From SIG307 sp964545045 (lineage in GTDB: Bacteria > Bacillota > Clostridia > Lachnospirales > Lachnospiraceae), in assembly GCA_964545045.1 (NCBI GenBank), contig CAZJEN010000003.1:1-64000 (forward strand): a stretch of 64,000 bases of DNA, given 5' to 3'. The notes under the pieces were generated by a model that ran no database searches, was not told the origin of the DNA, and worked only from the letters and a program-made list of their open reading frames with translations. Below, one piece after another: positions 7,196-15,300 of the stretch (the stretch's first letter is position 1; each line of letters opens with the position of its first letter). A program made the position numbers and the translations under genes.

Positions 7196-9151
7196 CTATT
7201 TCTTTCTTTTTAACACCACTACAGTTCTCGCCGGTACCTTACAATAATACTCTGTCAAAGAGTCGTCCGCAGTTACGGCAACTTCTTTTCCTTCATTTAC
7301 CGCAAGAAGCAAACTTTCCCCCGACGTGTCCAATACAGTCTCCCATGCATTTTCCGGCGTTCCTGCCCGATACTCCGTCGGAAGCGCAAAACACAATTCT
7401 TCCCAATGCATATTGAAAAGAAGATATAAATCCTCTCCTTCCGGTTCTCCGTAGGCTCCGGAAAACAACACTGCAATTGCGCGACTGTACGGTGCATAAT
7501 CCGGTTGCCAAAGCTGTACTCCGTGATAGGATACATCCGGCATCCCCACATTCTTCCAATCACTTCCCCGTAAAGCCCGTCCGCCGGACAAAATACCGTG
7601 TTGCTTACGGAATGCTACCAGCTCCTTCACAAAAGAAAGCTGAGCCTTCTTTTCTTTATTCAAACGCCAGTTAATCCAGGAAAGCTCATTGTCCTGACAA
7701 TAGGCATTGTTATTTCCTTCTTTCGTATGACCGAACTCATCTCCCATAAAAAGCATCGGCACAGACTGGGACAAAATCACCGTACTGAGAGCATTTTTAC
7801 GTAACTGCGCCCGAAGCGCATTTATCTTCTTCTTCGGCGTCTCTCCCTCGGTACCGCAGTTCCAGCTGTGATTGTAGTCCTCGCCGTCCTTGTTATCTTC
7901 ACCGTTTGCCTCGTTATGCTTTCGGTCATAGGCATATAAATCATACAAAGAGAATCCGTTTTGATCCGCAATATAGCGAAGCTGCGCAAACTCCTTCTTC
8001 TCATCGCAGAACTGTCCCACAAACTCTCCTACTACATTCTCGTCACCCTTTACAAAGCGGCGCATCACATTGCGAAAGCCGTCATTGTACACAGCAACTC
8101 TGCGTTCTTCAAAGCCTTCCGAAAACAATGTATGATCCGGTGTATCCGTCACCAAAAACTTCACACCTGCTAAGTATGGGTCCTCTGCCAAAAGCGGCAA
8201 CACACCATTTTCTCCGATTAACCGGAACCCGTCCGCACCGTAAACATAAGTCCAGTACCGCAAACAGTCCGTAATCAGACTCTTTTTCACATCCGGGCCA
8301 AAGAAAAACTCATAAAACACCGCGATCCCTGCTTCATGAAGTGCCGCAACCAATCGGTGCAATTCCTCATCTGCATGCTTTGCATCTGCCGCATAGGATG
8401 CTTTCGGTGCAAAGTAAAAATTCTTCGAAGTATAGCCCCAAAAATTTACCCGGTCTACCGTTTTTTCTTCCGTACCGTTCTCATAAGCCTGCTGTACCTT
8501 TACGAACTCTTCCCCGTAACGGGCTTCGTACTGGGCCAGCTGCTTTGCGGACAGGCAACCGCAGTTTTTGGAAACCTCCATACACTCATCAAACTCGTAC
8601 ACCGGCATCAAAAGCACCGCATTAATACCAAGCTCTTTAAGATACGGAATCTTTTCCGCAAGCCCCGCAAAAGTTCCCTTCTTCTTAACGCCGGAATTTG
8701 CGTGCTTGGTAAATCCTCTGACATGAAGCTTATAAAAAATCATATCGGAAAAGGACGGACATAAAAACGTACTTGCCCCCTCAGGCAACACATTCTCTTT
8801 CTTTTGCTTCGGAAGCATCGGACGAACTTCGCCCTCCAAACTGCCGAAAGTATCCTTTCCGCTAACACCTTTTGCATATACATCCGTAAACTTGCCCTTT
8901 TCACTTGCAAAAAGATAGGTTTCACACCCCTTTACATCCTTCTGCGGTATCTCTGCATAAAATACCGCGCTGTTCCCGATACGGGTCATGGAAAGCTCCT
9001 TCTCCGGCCCCCCATTTCCCTTACCAAACAGCAAAAGAGTGCATGTATCTGCACCCTCTGCCACTGTTTTAAAGCATATTTTATCCGCCCGGCACCATGC
9101 GCCGGACATACCGCCGATCATTTCCTGCCACAGTCCGTCTGTGTATCCCAA
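7196..9151 (-). CDS. GH13 glycogen-debranching homologue, catalytic residues lost
   Basis: The gene encodes 651 residues with the layout of GlgX/isoamylase-type GH13 enzymes: an N-terminal CBM48-like domain (about 15-105), a TIM-barrel (about 130-530, starting FYKLHVRGFT) and a C-terminal beta domain. The debranching signature KHNEANGEDNKDG is intact near residue 410. The four GH13 catalytic regions are not. Region I (usually DVVYNH) reads VFYEFFFG. Region II (usually GFRFD, nucleophile Asp) reads GFRLI. The acid/base Glu is absent near VTDTPDH. Region IV (usually SCHDGF) reads ADQNGF. It is therefore expected to bind but not cleave alpha-glucans. A role in glycogen binding or regulation is inference. 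Confidence 0.85.
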   Translation of the reverse strand: MGYTDGLWQEMIGGMSGAWCRADKICFKTVAEGADTCTLLLFGKGNGGPEKELSMTRIGNSAVFYAEIPQKDVKGCETYLFASEKGKFTDVYAKGVSGKDTFGSLEGEVRPMLPKQKKENVLPEGASTFLCPSFSDMIFYKLHVRGFTKHANSGVKKKGTFAGLAEKIPYLKELGINAVLLMPVYEFDECMEVSKNCGCLSAKQLAQYEARYGEEFVKVQQAYENGTEEKTVDRVNFWGYTSKNFYFAPKASYAADAKHADEELHRLVAALHEAGIAVFYEFFFGPDVKKSLITDCLRYWTYVYGADGFRLIGENGVLPLLAEDPYLAGVKFLVTDTPDHTLFSEGFEERRVAVYNDGFRNVMRRFVKGDENVVGEFVGQFCDEKKEFAQLRYIADQNGFSLYDLYAYDRKHNEANGEDNKDGEDYNHSWNCGTEGETPKKKINALRAQLRKNALSTVILSQSVPMLFMGDEFGHTKEGNNNAYCQDNELSWINWRLNKEKKAQLSFVKELVAFRKQHGILSGGRALRGSDWKNVGMPDVSYHGVQLWQPDYAPYSRAIAVLFSGAYGEPEGEDLYLLFNMHWEELCFALPTEYRAGTPENAWETVLDTSGESLLLAVNEGKEVAVTADDSLTEYYCKVPARTVVVLKRKK

Positions 9152-9184
9152 AATACCCTCCGTTCTCTGTCAAAACAGAAAAAA

Positions 9185-10834
9185 CTACTCTTCCTCGGTC
9201 ACAACCTCTTCTTCTACCTTTACGGAAAGTGCCTGACGCTTACGAGCCATCTCGTCGCTGTCTAAGTACTCATCGTAGGTAGATACCTTATCAATCATGC
9301 CTCCGTTCGGAAGAATCTCAATAATACGATTTGCAATGGTCTGAATAAACTGATGGTCCTGAGACGTAAACAGAATTACGCCCGGATACTTAATCAAACC
9401 GTTATTTAATGCCGTAATGGACTCCATGTCCAAGTGGTTGGTCGGCTCATCCATTAACAATACATTGGTTGCCATCAACATCATCTTGGAAAGCATAACA
9501 CGTACACGCTCACCACCGGAAAGTACGTTAACCTTCTTTACACCTTCTTCACCGGCAAACAACATACGTCCCATAAAACCGCGGACATAGGTCACGTCCT
9601 TCTCCGGAGAATACGGCATGAGCCAATCAACGATGGACAGGTCGGATGCGAAATCCTTCGTATTGTCCTTCGGGAAATATGCCTGGCTGGTGGTAATACC
9701 CCACTTATAGCTACCGGAATCCGGCTCCATCTCACCGGCTAAAATCTTATACAGTGTCGTAATCGCAAGGGTATTTGCACCTACAAGCGCAATCTTATCC
9801 TCACGACCTACGATAAAGGAAAGGTTATCCAGTACCTTCACACCGTCGATGGTCTTGGTAAGATTTGTAACCGTAAGAACTTCATTACCGATTTCACGGC
9901 TCGGTCTGAAATCGATATACGGATATTTTCTGGAAGACGGACGAATCTCATCCAGTTCAATTTTTTCCAATGCACGCTTACGGGACGTAGCCTGCTTGGA
10001 CTTAGATGCGTTTGCGGAGAATCTCTGAATAAACTCCTGCAATTCCTTAATCTTTTCTTCCTTCTTCTTATTTGCTTCCTTCATTTGCTTAATCATAAGC
10101 TGGGAAGACTCGTACCAGAAGTCGTAGTTACCGGCATACAGCTGAATCTTCGCGTAGTCGATATCCGCAATATGGGTACAAACCTTATTTAAAAAGTAAC
10201 GGTCATGGGAAACCACGATAACCGTATTATCAAAGTTAATTAAGAACTCCTCCAACCAACGGATTGCTTCGAGGTCCAAGTGGTTGGTCGGCTCGTCCAG
10301 AAGCAAAATATCCGGGTTGCCGAACAATGCCTGCGCAAGGAGAACCTTCACCTTTTCGCTTGCCTTAAGCTCGCTCATCATCTTGTAATGAAGGTCGGTT
10401 TCGATACCGAGACCGTTTAACAAGGTCGCCGCATCGGACTCTGCTTCCCATCCGTTTAAGGTGGCAAACTCTGCCTCTAACTCGCTGGCCTTAATGCCGT
10501 CTTCCTCGGTAAAGTCTTCCTTTGCATAGATGGCATCCTTTTCCTTCATGATATCGTACAAACGCTGGTTACCCATAATAACGGTATCCAGCACCGGATA
10601 TGCATCATATTTAAAGTGGTCCTGCTGTAAGAAGGACAAACGCTGACCCGGAGTGATAATAACCTCACCCTTGGACGGCTCCAGCTGTCCGGTCAAAATC
10701 TTTAAGAAGGTAGACTTACCGGCACCGTTTGCACCGATCAAACCGTAGCAGTTGCCTTCGGTAAACTTAATATTTACGTCTTCGAATAACGCTCTTTTTC
10801 CCAATCTTAATGTAACATTACTTGCCTGAATCAT
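9185..10834 (-). CDS. ABC-F family ATPase with one degenerate ATP site
   Basis: The gene encodes 549 residues with two ABC domains joined by the charged ABC-F linker (about 235-300, MIKQMKEANKKKEEKIKEL); there are no membrane segments. ABC-F proteins act on ribosomes in translation or antibiotic protection. This one is closest in style to the YbiT/YkpA group. Domain 1 has a good Walker A (GANGAGKST) but a degenerate signature (LKASEK in place of LSGGQ). Domain 2 has a good signature (LSGGER) but a degenerate Walker A (GANTLAITT, lacking the Lys). Both defects fall on the same composite site. Both Walker B/DEPTNHLD motifs are intact. C-terminal tail is acidic. Confidence 0.92.
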   Translation of the reverse strand: MIQASNVTLRLGKRALFEDVNIKFTEGNCYGLIGANGAGKSTFLKILTGQLEPSKGEVIITPGQRLSFLQQDHFKYDAYPVLDTVIMGNQRLYDIMKEKDAIYAKEDFTEEDGIKASELEAEFATLNGWEAESDAATLLNGLGIETDLHYKMMSELKASEKVKVLLAQALFGNPDILLLDEPTNHLDLEAIRWLEEFLINFDNTVIVVSHDRYFLNKVCTHIADIDYAKIQLYAGNYDFWYESSQLMIKQMKEANKKKEEKIKELQEFIQRFSANASKSKQATSRKRALEKIELDEIRPSSRKYPYIDFRPSREIGNEVLTVTNLTKTIDGVKVLDNLSFIVGREDKIALVGANTLAITTLYKILAGEMEPDSGSYKWGITTSQAYFPKDNTKDFASDLSIVDWLMPYSPEKDVTYVRGFMGRMLFAGEEGVKKVNVLSGGERVRVMLSKMMLMATNVLLMDEPTNHLDMESITALNNGLIKYPGVILFTSQDHQFIQTIANRIIEILPNGGMIDKVSTYDEYLDSDEMARKRQALSVKVEEEVVTEEE

Positions 10835-10968
10835 GATTTACGAATCCTTTCTAAATACCTGTTCACATAATTTCTCTATCCTATATTGTACCGTATCTGT
10901 AAAAAAAAGCAAGCAGATTTTCCCGAAAGTTTGGATTTTTCCAAAATATATCGTTGCTCTATGTACGC

Positions 10969-11002
10969 AAAACAGGCTGTCACACATTCCGTGGACAGCC
11001 TG
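10969..11002 (-). terminator. Intrinsic terminator of the amidase gene
   Basis: On the minus strand CAGGCTGTC (10994-11002) pairs with GACAGCCTG (10973-10981), followed by TTTTG. It lies just after the amidase stop codon. Confidence 0.75.
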
Positions 11003-11029
11003 CCTATTATTTCGTTACAATTCTTTTTC

Positions 11030-12175
11030 TTATTCTTCCGTAGCATTCTGTGCTTCCAGCCAATCGTACACTGCCTTTGCCATCTTCTCTGCATATTCTT
11101 TACCGTGGGCGTCGTAAGCTTCATTATCCGCGGCACTGGAAATAAATCCAAGCTCCACAATCATGCTGGTCATTTTCGCACTGCGATTAATTTCAAAATC
11201 TTCTCTTAAACTATCCATGGAACCGTACTTTACGCCGCGGTCCGGCATACCGCCCACTTCCATAATCGCATCCAGCATACTGTTTGCCAATTCCTTCGCA
11301 CCCTGCGGCTGACTGCTGTGAATCCAGAATTCTACACCTCTTACATCATCCTCACCGTTAAAAGAATTCCGGTGAAAGGAAATCAATACATCCGCATTGG
11401 CATTGTTCGCAATTGCCGTACGTTCCTTCAGTTCCAAATAAACATCGGTCTCTCTGGTCAGAATCACTTCCACACCGTAAGTCTCCAATGCTTCCCGGAA
11501 CCACTTGGACATTCTGAGATTATCATTCTTCTCATCACGCAACTCGCGTCCCGCTTCGTCCCGGAATACTGCACCGCCGTCCCAGTCTCCGTGTCCGGCG
11601 TCTACACAAACCACATATTTCTTCACAACCGGCGTAGCCGTAGGTATCGGTGTAGCTGTCGGCACCGGAGTCACCGTTGGCATCATAGTAACTTTCTGTA
11701 CCTGCTGCGAATCCTTTGTCAACAACAATTTCTGATTTTCCGAAAGCTCCTGCTTTGCGGTTGCCAATTCCTCTTGCAAGCTCACAGACATTGCCTGCAC
11801 GGATTCCAATTCTTTGGTTACACCACCAAGACGAACTGCCAGTACGATTACCGCAATCAATAACCCCAAGCCCAGAACACCGCCGAAAATCACCAAGCTT
11901 CTTGCGTCCCGGCAAACCGTTCCCAGCCACTTTACCGCTGCCGAAACGTTCTTTGTCGCAATCTGCTTCGCCTTGTTCCACAAAACAGCATATCGGTTTT
12001 CGGCCGGTTTCGTCTCTTTCTTTTGCTCCGGCTTCCGCTCCACAATCTCTTTTATTTCTTCCATCTCTTCCTCAAGAAAAGAGATGCGTTCCTGCTCCTG
12101 CTTATTTTGATTCTGCTTATTTTGATTCTGTCTATTTTGATTTTGTCTATTCTTTTGTGCCTTATTCGAACCCAT
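11030..12175 (-). CDS. N-acetylmuramoyl-L-alanine amidase, membrane-anchored
   Basis: The gene encodes 381 residues. A Gln/Asn/Lys-rich N-terminal repeat (residues 6-30) and a charged coil precede one membrane helix (about 95-115). An extracellular coiled coil (120-160), a Thr/Pro linker (165-185) and an Amidase_3 domain (190-381) follow. Zinc ligands are visible: His in DAGHGDWDGG, Glu in DEKNDNL and His in ISFHRNSF; the catalytic Glu is in IVELGF. The enzyme cleaves the bond between MurNAc and L-Ala of peptidoglycan outside the membrane, probably during cell separation or turnover. The ATG follows AGAGGT. It has its own terminator. Confidence 0.93.
   Translation of the reverse strand: MGSNKAQKNRQNQNRQNQNKQNQNKQEQERISFLEEEMEEIKEIVERKPEQKKETKPAENRYAVLWNKAKQIATKNVSAAVKWLGTVCRDARSLVIFGGVLGLGLLIAVIVLAVRLGGVTKELESVQAMSVSLQEELATAKQELSENQKLLLTKDSQQVQKVTMMPTVTPVPTATPIPTATPVVKKYVVCVDAGHGDWDGGAVFRDEAGRELRDEKNDNLRMSKWFREALETYGVEVILTRETDVYLELKERTAIANNANADVLISFHRNSFNGEDDVRGVEFWIHSSQPQGAKELANSMLDAIMEVGGMPDRGVKYGSMDSLREDFEINRSAKMTSMIVELGFISSAADNEAYDAHGKEYAEKMAKAVYDWLEAQNATEE
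12099..12151. repeat. 15-bp tandem repeats encoding (K/R)QNQN
   Basis: Units at 12099-12113 and 12114-12128 are identical, unit three (12129-12143) differs at three bases and a fourth is partial. Each unit encodes five residues of the amidase N-terminus, so copy-number change would keep the reading frame. Confidence 0.85.
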
Positions 12176-12275
12176 TGCTCATACCTCTGCAACCGTCGTC
12201 GGTACCTTTCTCTAGAATACCCCCATAACAGTTTACCAATTTTTACGGCATTTTGCAACAAAATTCCTTATTTTC

Positions 12276-13826
12276 CTACTTCTCTGACTCATTCTCTTCC
12301 TTCGGAAGTGCCACCTTATTCTCTACCACAACCTTTTTATTATAGCAGGCAAAGCATTCTTCCACGGTTTCCTTCTTCATCTTCGGAGTCACAAGACTTA
12401 CTACCGGAACAACGATTAACCCGGCTATCATAGCGATTGCACCGGCATTAATCGGAGATGCGATAAACTTGAAGAACATATTTGCTACGGTAATACCGAC
12501 ACCGGCAGCAAAACTCGCCCAAACGGAAGCCTTGGTAACGCCCTTCCAGTACAAGCCGTATAAGAACGGAGCAAGGAAAGCTCCTGCCAAAGCACCCCAG
12601 GAAATACCCATGAGCTGCGCAATAAACGCCGGCGGGTCCATTGCGATAATTACGGAAACTGCAATAAAGAACACAATCAATCCTCTCATCCAAAGAAGCT
12701 GCTTCTTCTCACTCATCTTCTTTGCGATACTTCCCTTAATCACGTCTAAAGTCAGCGTAGAACTGGAGGTCATAACAAGAGAAGATAACGTGGACATGGA
12801 TGCAGAAAGCACTAATACGATAACGATACCGATTAAAATATCCGACAGGCTCGAAAGCATCTCCGGCACAATAGCATCGTAAATAACCGAACCGTCTGCC
12901 TTGTAAATTGCCGCAGAATCTCCGAACAAACGACCAAACCCACCGAGAAAATAACATCCGCAGGAAATTACGATTGCAAACAAAGTGGAAATAATGGTAC
13001 CGGTACGAACCGCCTTCTCATCCTTAATTGCATAAAACTTATGTACCATCTGCGGCAATCCCCAAGTACCGAGAGAAGTCAACACCACAACACCGAACAG
13101 ATTCCACGGGTCCGGACCGAGGAAGGACGTAAACGCACCCTTCTGTCCTGCCGTAATTGCCACATCGCTTTCAAACTCCGCCAGATTCTTCACAGCTTCA
13201 TAGAAGCCTCCCTGACCGTTTAATACCGCTACAATAACCGCTACGATACCGAATAACATAATAATACCCTGAATGAAATCGTTAATCGCCGTAGCCATAT
13301 ATCCGCCGAGAATAACGTATACACCGGTCAATACCGCCATACCGATGACGCATGCAGCATACGGAATATCAAACGCCATTCCGAACAAACGGGACAAACC
13401 GTTGTATACAGAGGCAGTATACGGAATCAAAAAGATAAATGCAATGACAGAAGCCGCAATTCGAAGTGCATTACTGTCGTATCTCTTTCCGAAGAAATCC
13501 GGCATGGTCTTTGAAGCAAAATGCTTACTCATAATACGGGTACGACGGCCTAGAATCACCCACGCCAGTAAAGAGCCGATTAACGCATTTCCGATACCGA
13601 TCCAGGTGGCGGACATACCATACTTCCAGCCAAACTGTCCCGCATAACCCACAAAAACAACGGCGGAAAAGTAAGAGGTGCCGTATGCAAAAGCAGTGAG
13701 CCACGGTCCTACACCTCTACCTCCCAATACAAAACCGTTTACATCAGTGGCATGACGTCTGGAGTATACGCCTACACCGATCATGGTACCGAAAAAGACA
13801 ATCAACAAAACAATCTTTACTAACAT
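12276..13826 (-). CDS. Sodium:solute symporter (SSS family)
   Basis: The gene encodes 516 residues with 13 predicted membrane helices and the SSS pattern: DVNGFVLGGRGVGPWLTAFAYG at the start, GGYMATAINDFIQG around helix 5 and the sodium-site serine-rich segment SASMSTLSSLVMTSSS near residue 345. SSS transporters import an organic solute (proline, pantothenate, sugars, monocarboxylates) with Na+. The substrate cannot be fixed from the motifs. The ATG follows AGAAGGAG. It has its own consensus promoter overlapped by a long dyad and a leader with tandem repeats, so its expression is probably regulated separately from the aryl-acid genes upstream. Confidence 0.92.
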   Translation of the reverse strand: MLVKIVLLIVFFGTMIGVGVYSRRHATDVNGFVLGGRGVGPWLTAFAYGTSYFSAVVFVGYAGQFGWKYGMSATWIGIGNALIGSLLAWVILGRRTRIMSKHFASKTMPDFFGKRYDSNALRIAASVIAFIFLIPYTASVYNGLSRLFGMAFDIPYAACVIGMAVLTGVYVILGGYMATAINDFIQGIIMLFGIVAVIVAVLNGQGGFYEAVKNLAEFESDVAITAGQKGAFTSFLGPDPWNLFGVVVLTSLGTWGLPQMVHKFYAIKDEKAVRTGTIISTLFAIVISCGCYFLGGFGRLFGDSAAIYKADGSVIYDAIVPEMLSSLSDILIGIVIVLVLSASMSTLSSLVMTSSSTLTLDVIKGSIAKKMSEKKQLLWMRGLIVFFIAVSVIIAMDPPAFIAQLMGISWGALAGAFLAPFLYGLYWKGVTKASVWASFAAGVGITVANMFFKFIASPINAGAIAMIAGLIVVPVVSLVTPKMKKETVEECFACYNKKVVVENKVALPKEENESEK

Positions 13827-13861
13827 AGCTGTTCTCCTTCTTTATTTTTCAATCTCTCTCC

Positions 13862-13906
13862 TGCTTTAAAGCGTTGTGCTTCAGAGCGTTGCGCTTTAAA
13901 GTGATA
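13862..13906. repeat. Three 15-bp tandem repeats in the symporter leader
   Basis: Units TGCTTTAAAGCGTTG (13862-13876), TGCTTCAGAGCGTTG (13877-13891) and CGCTTTAAAGTGATA (13892-13906) lie in register. The outer two contain the self-complementary CTTTAAAG, and together they form an inverted repeat CTTTAAAGCG (13864-13873) / CGCTTTAAAG (13892-13901). It lies between the predicted transcription start and the ribosome binding site. Confidence 0.8.
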
Positions 13907-13921
13907 AAGTAATATATCATA

Positions 13922-13950
13922 ATTATATCTGCCCTTCGGGAATTTGTCAA
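13922..13950 (-). promoter_or_regulatory. Consensus promoter of the symporter gene
   Basis: On the minus strand TTGACA (13945-13950), exactly 17 bp, and TATAAT (13922-13927), a full-consensus sigma-A promoter. The leader would be about 90 nt. Confidence 0.85.
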
Positions 13951-13966
13951 CCCTTCGGACAGATAT
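13925..13966. promoter_or_regulatory. Dyad spanning the symporter promoter
   Basis: ATATCTG (13925-13931) and CAGATAT (13960-13966) are the ends of an imperfect inverted repeat with about 16-bp arms. Inside each arm is a CCTTCGG/CCGAAGG block. It covers the -35 box and spacer and touches the -10, the usual placement for a repressor operator. The regulator is not identified. Confidence 0.55.
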
Positions 13967-14029
13967 TTTTCACTTTTTTATTGTTGTTTCATTAACAAGC
14001 CTCGTTTCCGTACATCAAAAACGTTCTCT

Positions 14030-14839
14030 TTATTCTACGCACCCCAGCAGAAATTCCGCATTCCTATGCAGTATCAGCTCCTGCTCCCCTGCACTAAGCG
14101 GCATGGACAAAAACGTCTCCACATCCTTTTTCGGATTCCCCCACGGACAATCCGTAGCAAACAAAATTTTCTCCGCACCGTGTGCCTTGCAAAGCTTCAT
14201 AAATATCTCTTGGGAAATATGCCCCATGGAATAGGCGGTATCCATATATACCGCTTCACCTGCAAGAGTATCTAATACCTCTTCCCAAAGGCTCCAGCCT
14301 CCCATATGGGCCAGCACCAGCTTCTCCGGCTTCACCTCACGAAGGACCTTTTGCGCTCTCTTCGGGGTACAACGTACCGTTTCCGGAAATCCGATATCCA
14401 CACCGGCATGGGTTATGACAATCAATCCCAGCTCCGTGGCATACTCGATAATACGCATATAGCGTATATCATCAAAATATACTCCCTGATAATCCGGATG
14501 AATCTTAATCCCCTTGAATCCCAGCTCAGAAAGGGTCGTCAGCTCCTTTTTATAATCGGTTGTATCCGGATGGATTCCTCCGAAGGACAACAGGCCGTTC
14601 CCTTCTTCATTTATCTGCCTTGCAAACCGGGTAATTGATTCAAACTGTTCCGGTCTCGTCACCACCGGTAAAACAACACCAAGCGAGACTCCCGCTTCGG
14701 ACAGACGACTGCGGAGTCCCTCCGCAGTCCCGTCCGTGTGAGCCGGAATCCCGCCTTTTTTTGATAACAGTTCAATTGTTTTTCCGGCGATTTTGTCCGG
14801 AAATGCGTGCGTATGAAAATCAATGACTTTACGCTCCAA
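14030..14839 (-). CDS. Amidohydrolase family 2 metal-dependent hydrolase
   Basis: The gene encodes 269 residues forming a TIM-barrel amidohydrolase. Metal-binding motifs are seen in order: DFHTHAFP (HxH) at residue 7, IKIHPDYQG, ITHAGVD, AHMGGW and FATDCPWG with the catalytic Asp. The family includes decarboxylases and lactonases related to ACMSD. The start codon lies inside the preceding ACT gene (11-nt overlap), so it is translated with the aryl-acid operon. Its substrate is unknown; a role on a carboxylic acid or an ester product of that pathway is only suggested by context. Confidence 0.9.
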   Translation of the reverse strand: MERKVIDFHTHAFPDKIAGKTIELLSKKGGIPAHTDGTAEGLRSRLSEAGVSLGVVLPVVTRPEQFESITRFARQINEEGNGLLSFGGIHPDTTDYKKELTTLSELGFKGIKIHPDYQGVYFDDIRYMRIIEYATELGLIVITHAGVDIGFPETVRCTPKRAQKVLREVKPEKLVLAHMGGWSLWEEVLDTLAGEAVYMDTAYSMGHISQEIFMKLCKAHGAEKILFATDCPWGNPKKDVETFLSMPLSAGEQELILHRNAEFLLGCVE

Positions 14840-15263
14840 TTTTACCTACTTCCTCTGCTTTTACAAACTCAATACCTGCATCTGCCAAAACCTTTGCGGC
14901 CTCCTCCGGATTTCCCGTCTTAATAATCATACCGGAAAAATCCTTTGCATTGGCAAGCACATACATATACTCCACGTTCATACCCGCATTACCGAGAAGC
15001 TCCAAAACGCCCTGTAACGTACCTACCTCGTTCGGAAGCTTAATGGCAAGTACCTTGGTAAGTCTTGCGGAAAAACCGTTCTCTTTTAATACCTTACGGC
15101 CTTCCTCCGGATTGTCCACAATCAAACGAAGCACTCCGAACTCACTGGTATCTGCGAGACTCAAAGATAACACATTTACTTTGCTCGTTTTTAACTGAAG
15201 TAATACCTCATTTAAACGGCTGACTTTATTTTCCATAAAAACCGATAACTGCTCTAAATACAT
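14829..15263 (-). CDS. Tandem ACT-domain protein
   Basis: The gene encodes 144 residues made of two ACT domains (about 4-68 and 70-140), each with the beta-alpha-beta-beta-alpha-beta pattern; examples are LSVFMENKVSRLNEVLLQL and AIKLPNEVGTLQGVLELLG. ACT domains bind amino acids and regulate enzymes. Small ACT proteins of this type are regularly encoded beside indolepyruvate oxidoreductase and phenylacetate-CoA ligase genes in Firmicutes, as here. It may sense an aromatic or branched amino acid and modulate the pathway. It overlaps the amidohydrolase gene and follows paaK by 37 bp. Confidence 0.9.
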   Translation of the reverse strand: MYLEQLSVFMENKVSRLNEVLLQLKTSKVNVLSLSLADTSEFGVLRLIVDNPEEGRKVLKENGFSARLTKVLAIKLPNEVGTLQGVLELLGNAGMNVEYMYVLANAKDFSGMIIKTGNPEEAAKVLADAGIEFVKAEEVGKIGA

Positions 15264-15300
15264 ATGCGTCTCCTTTCCCTGCTCATCATGCAGCTCTCAC

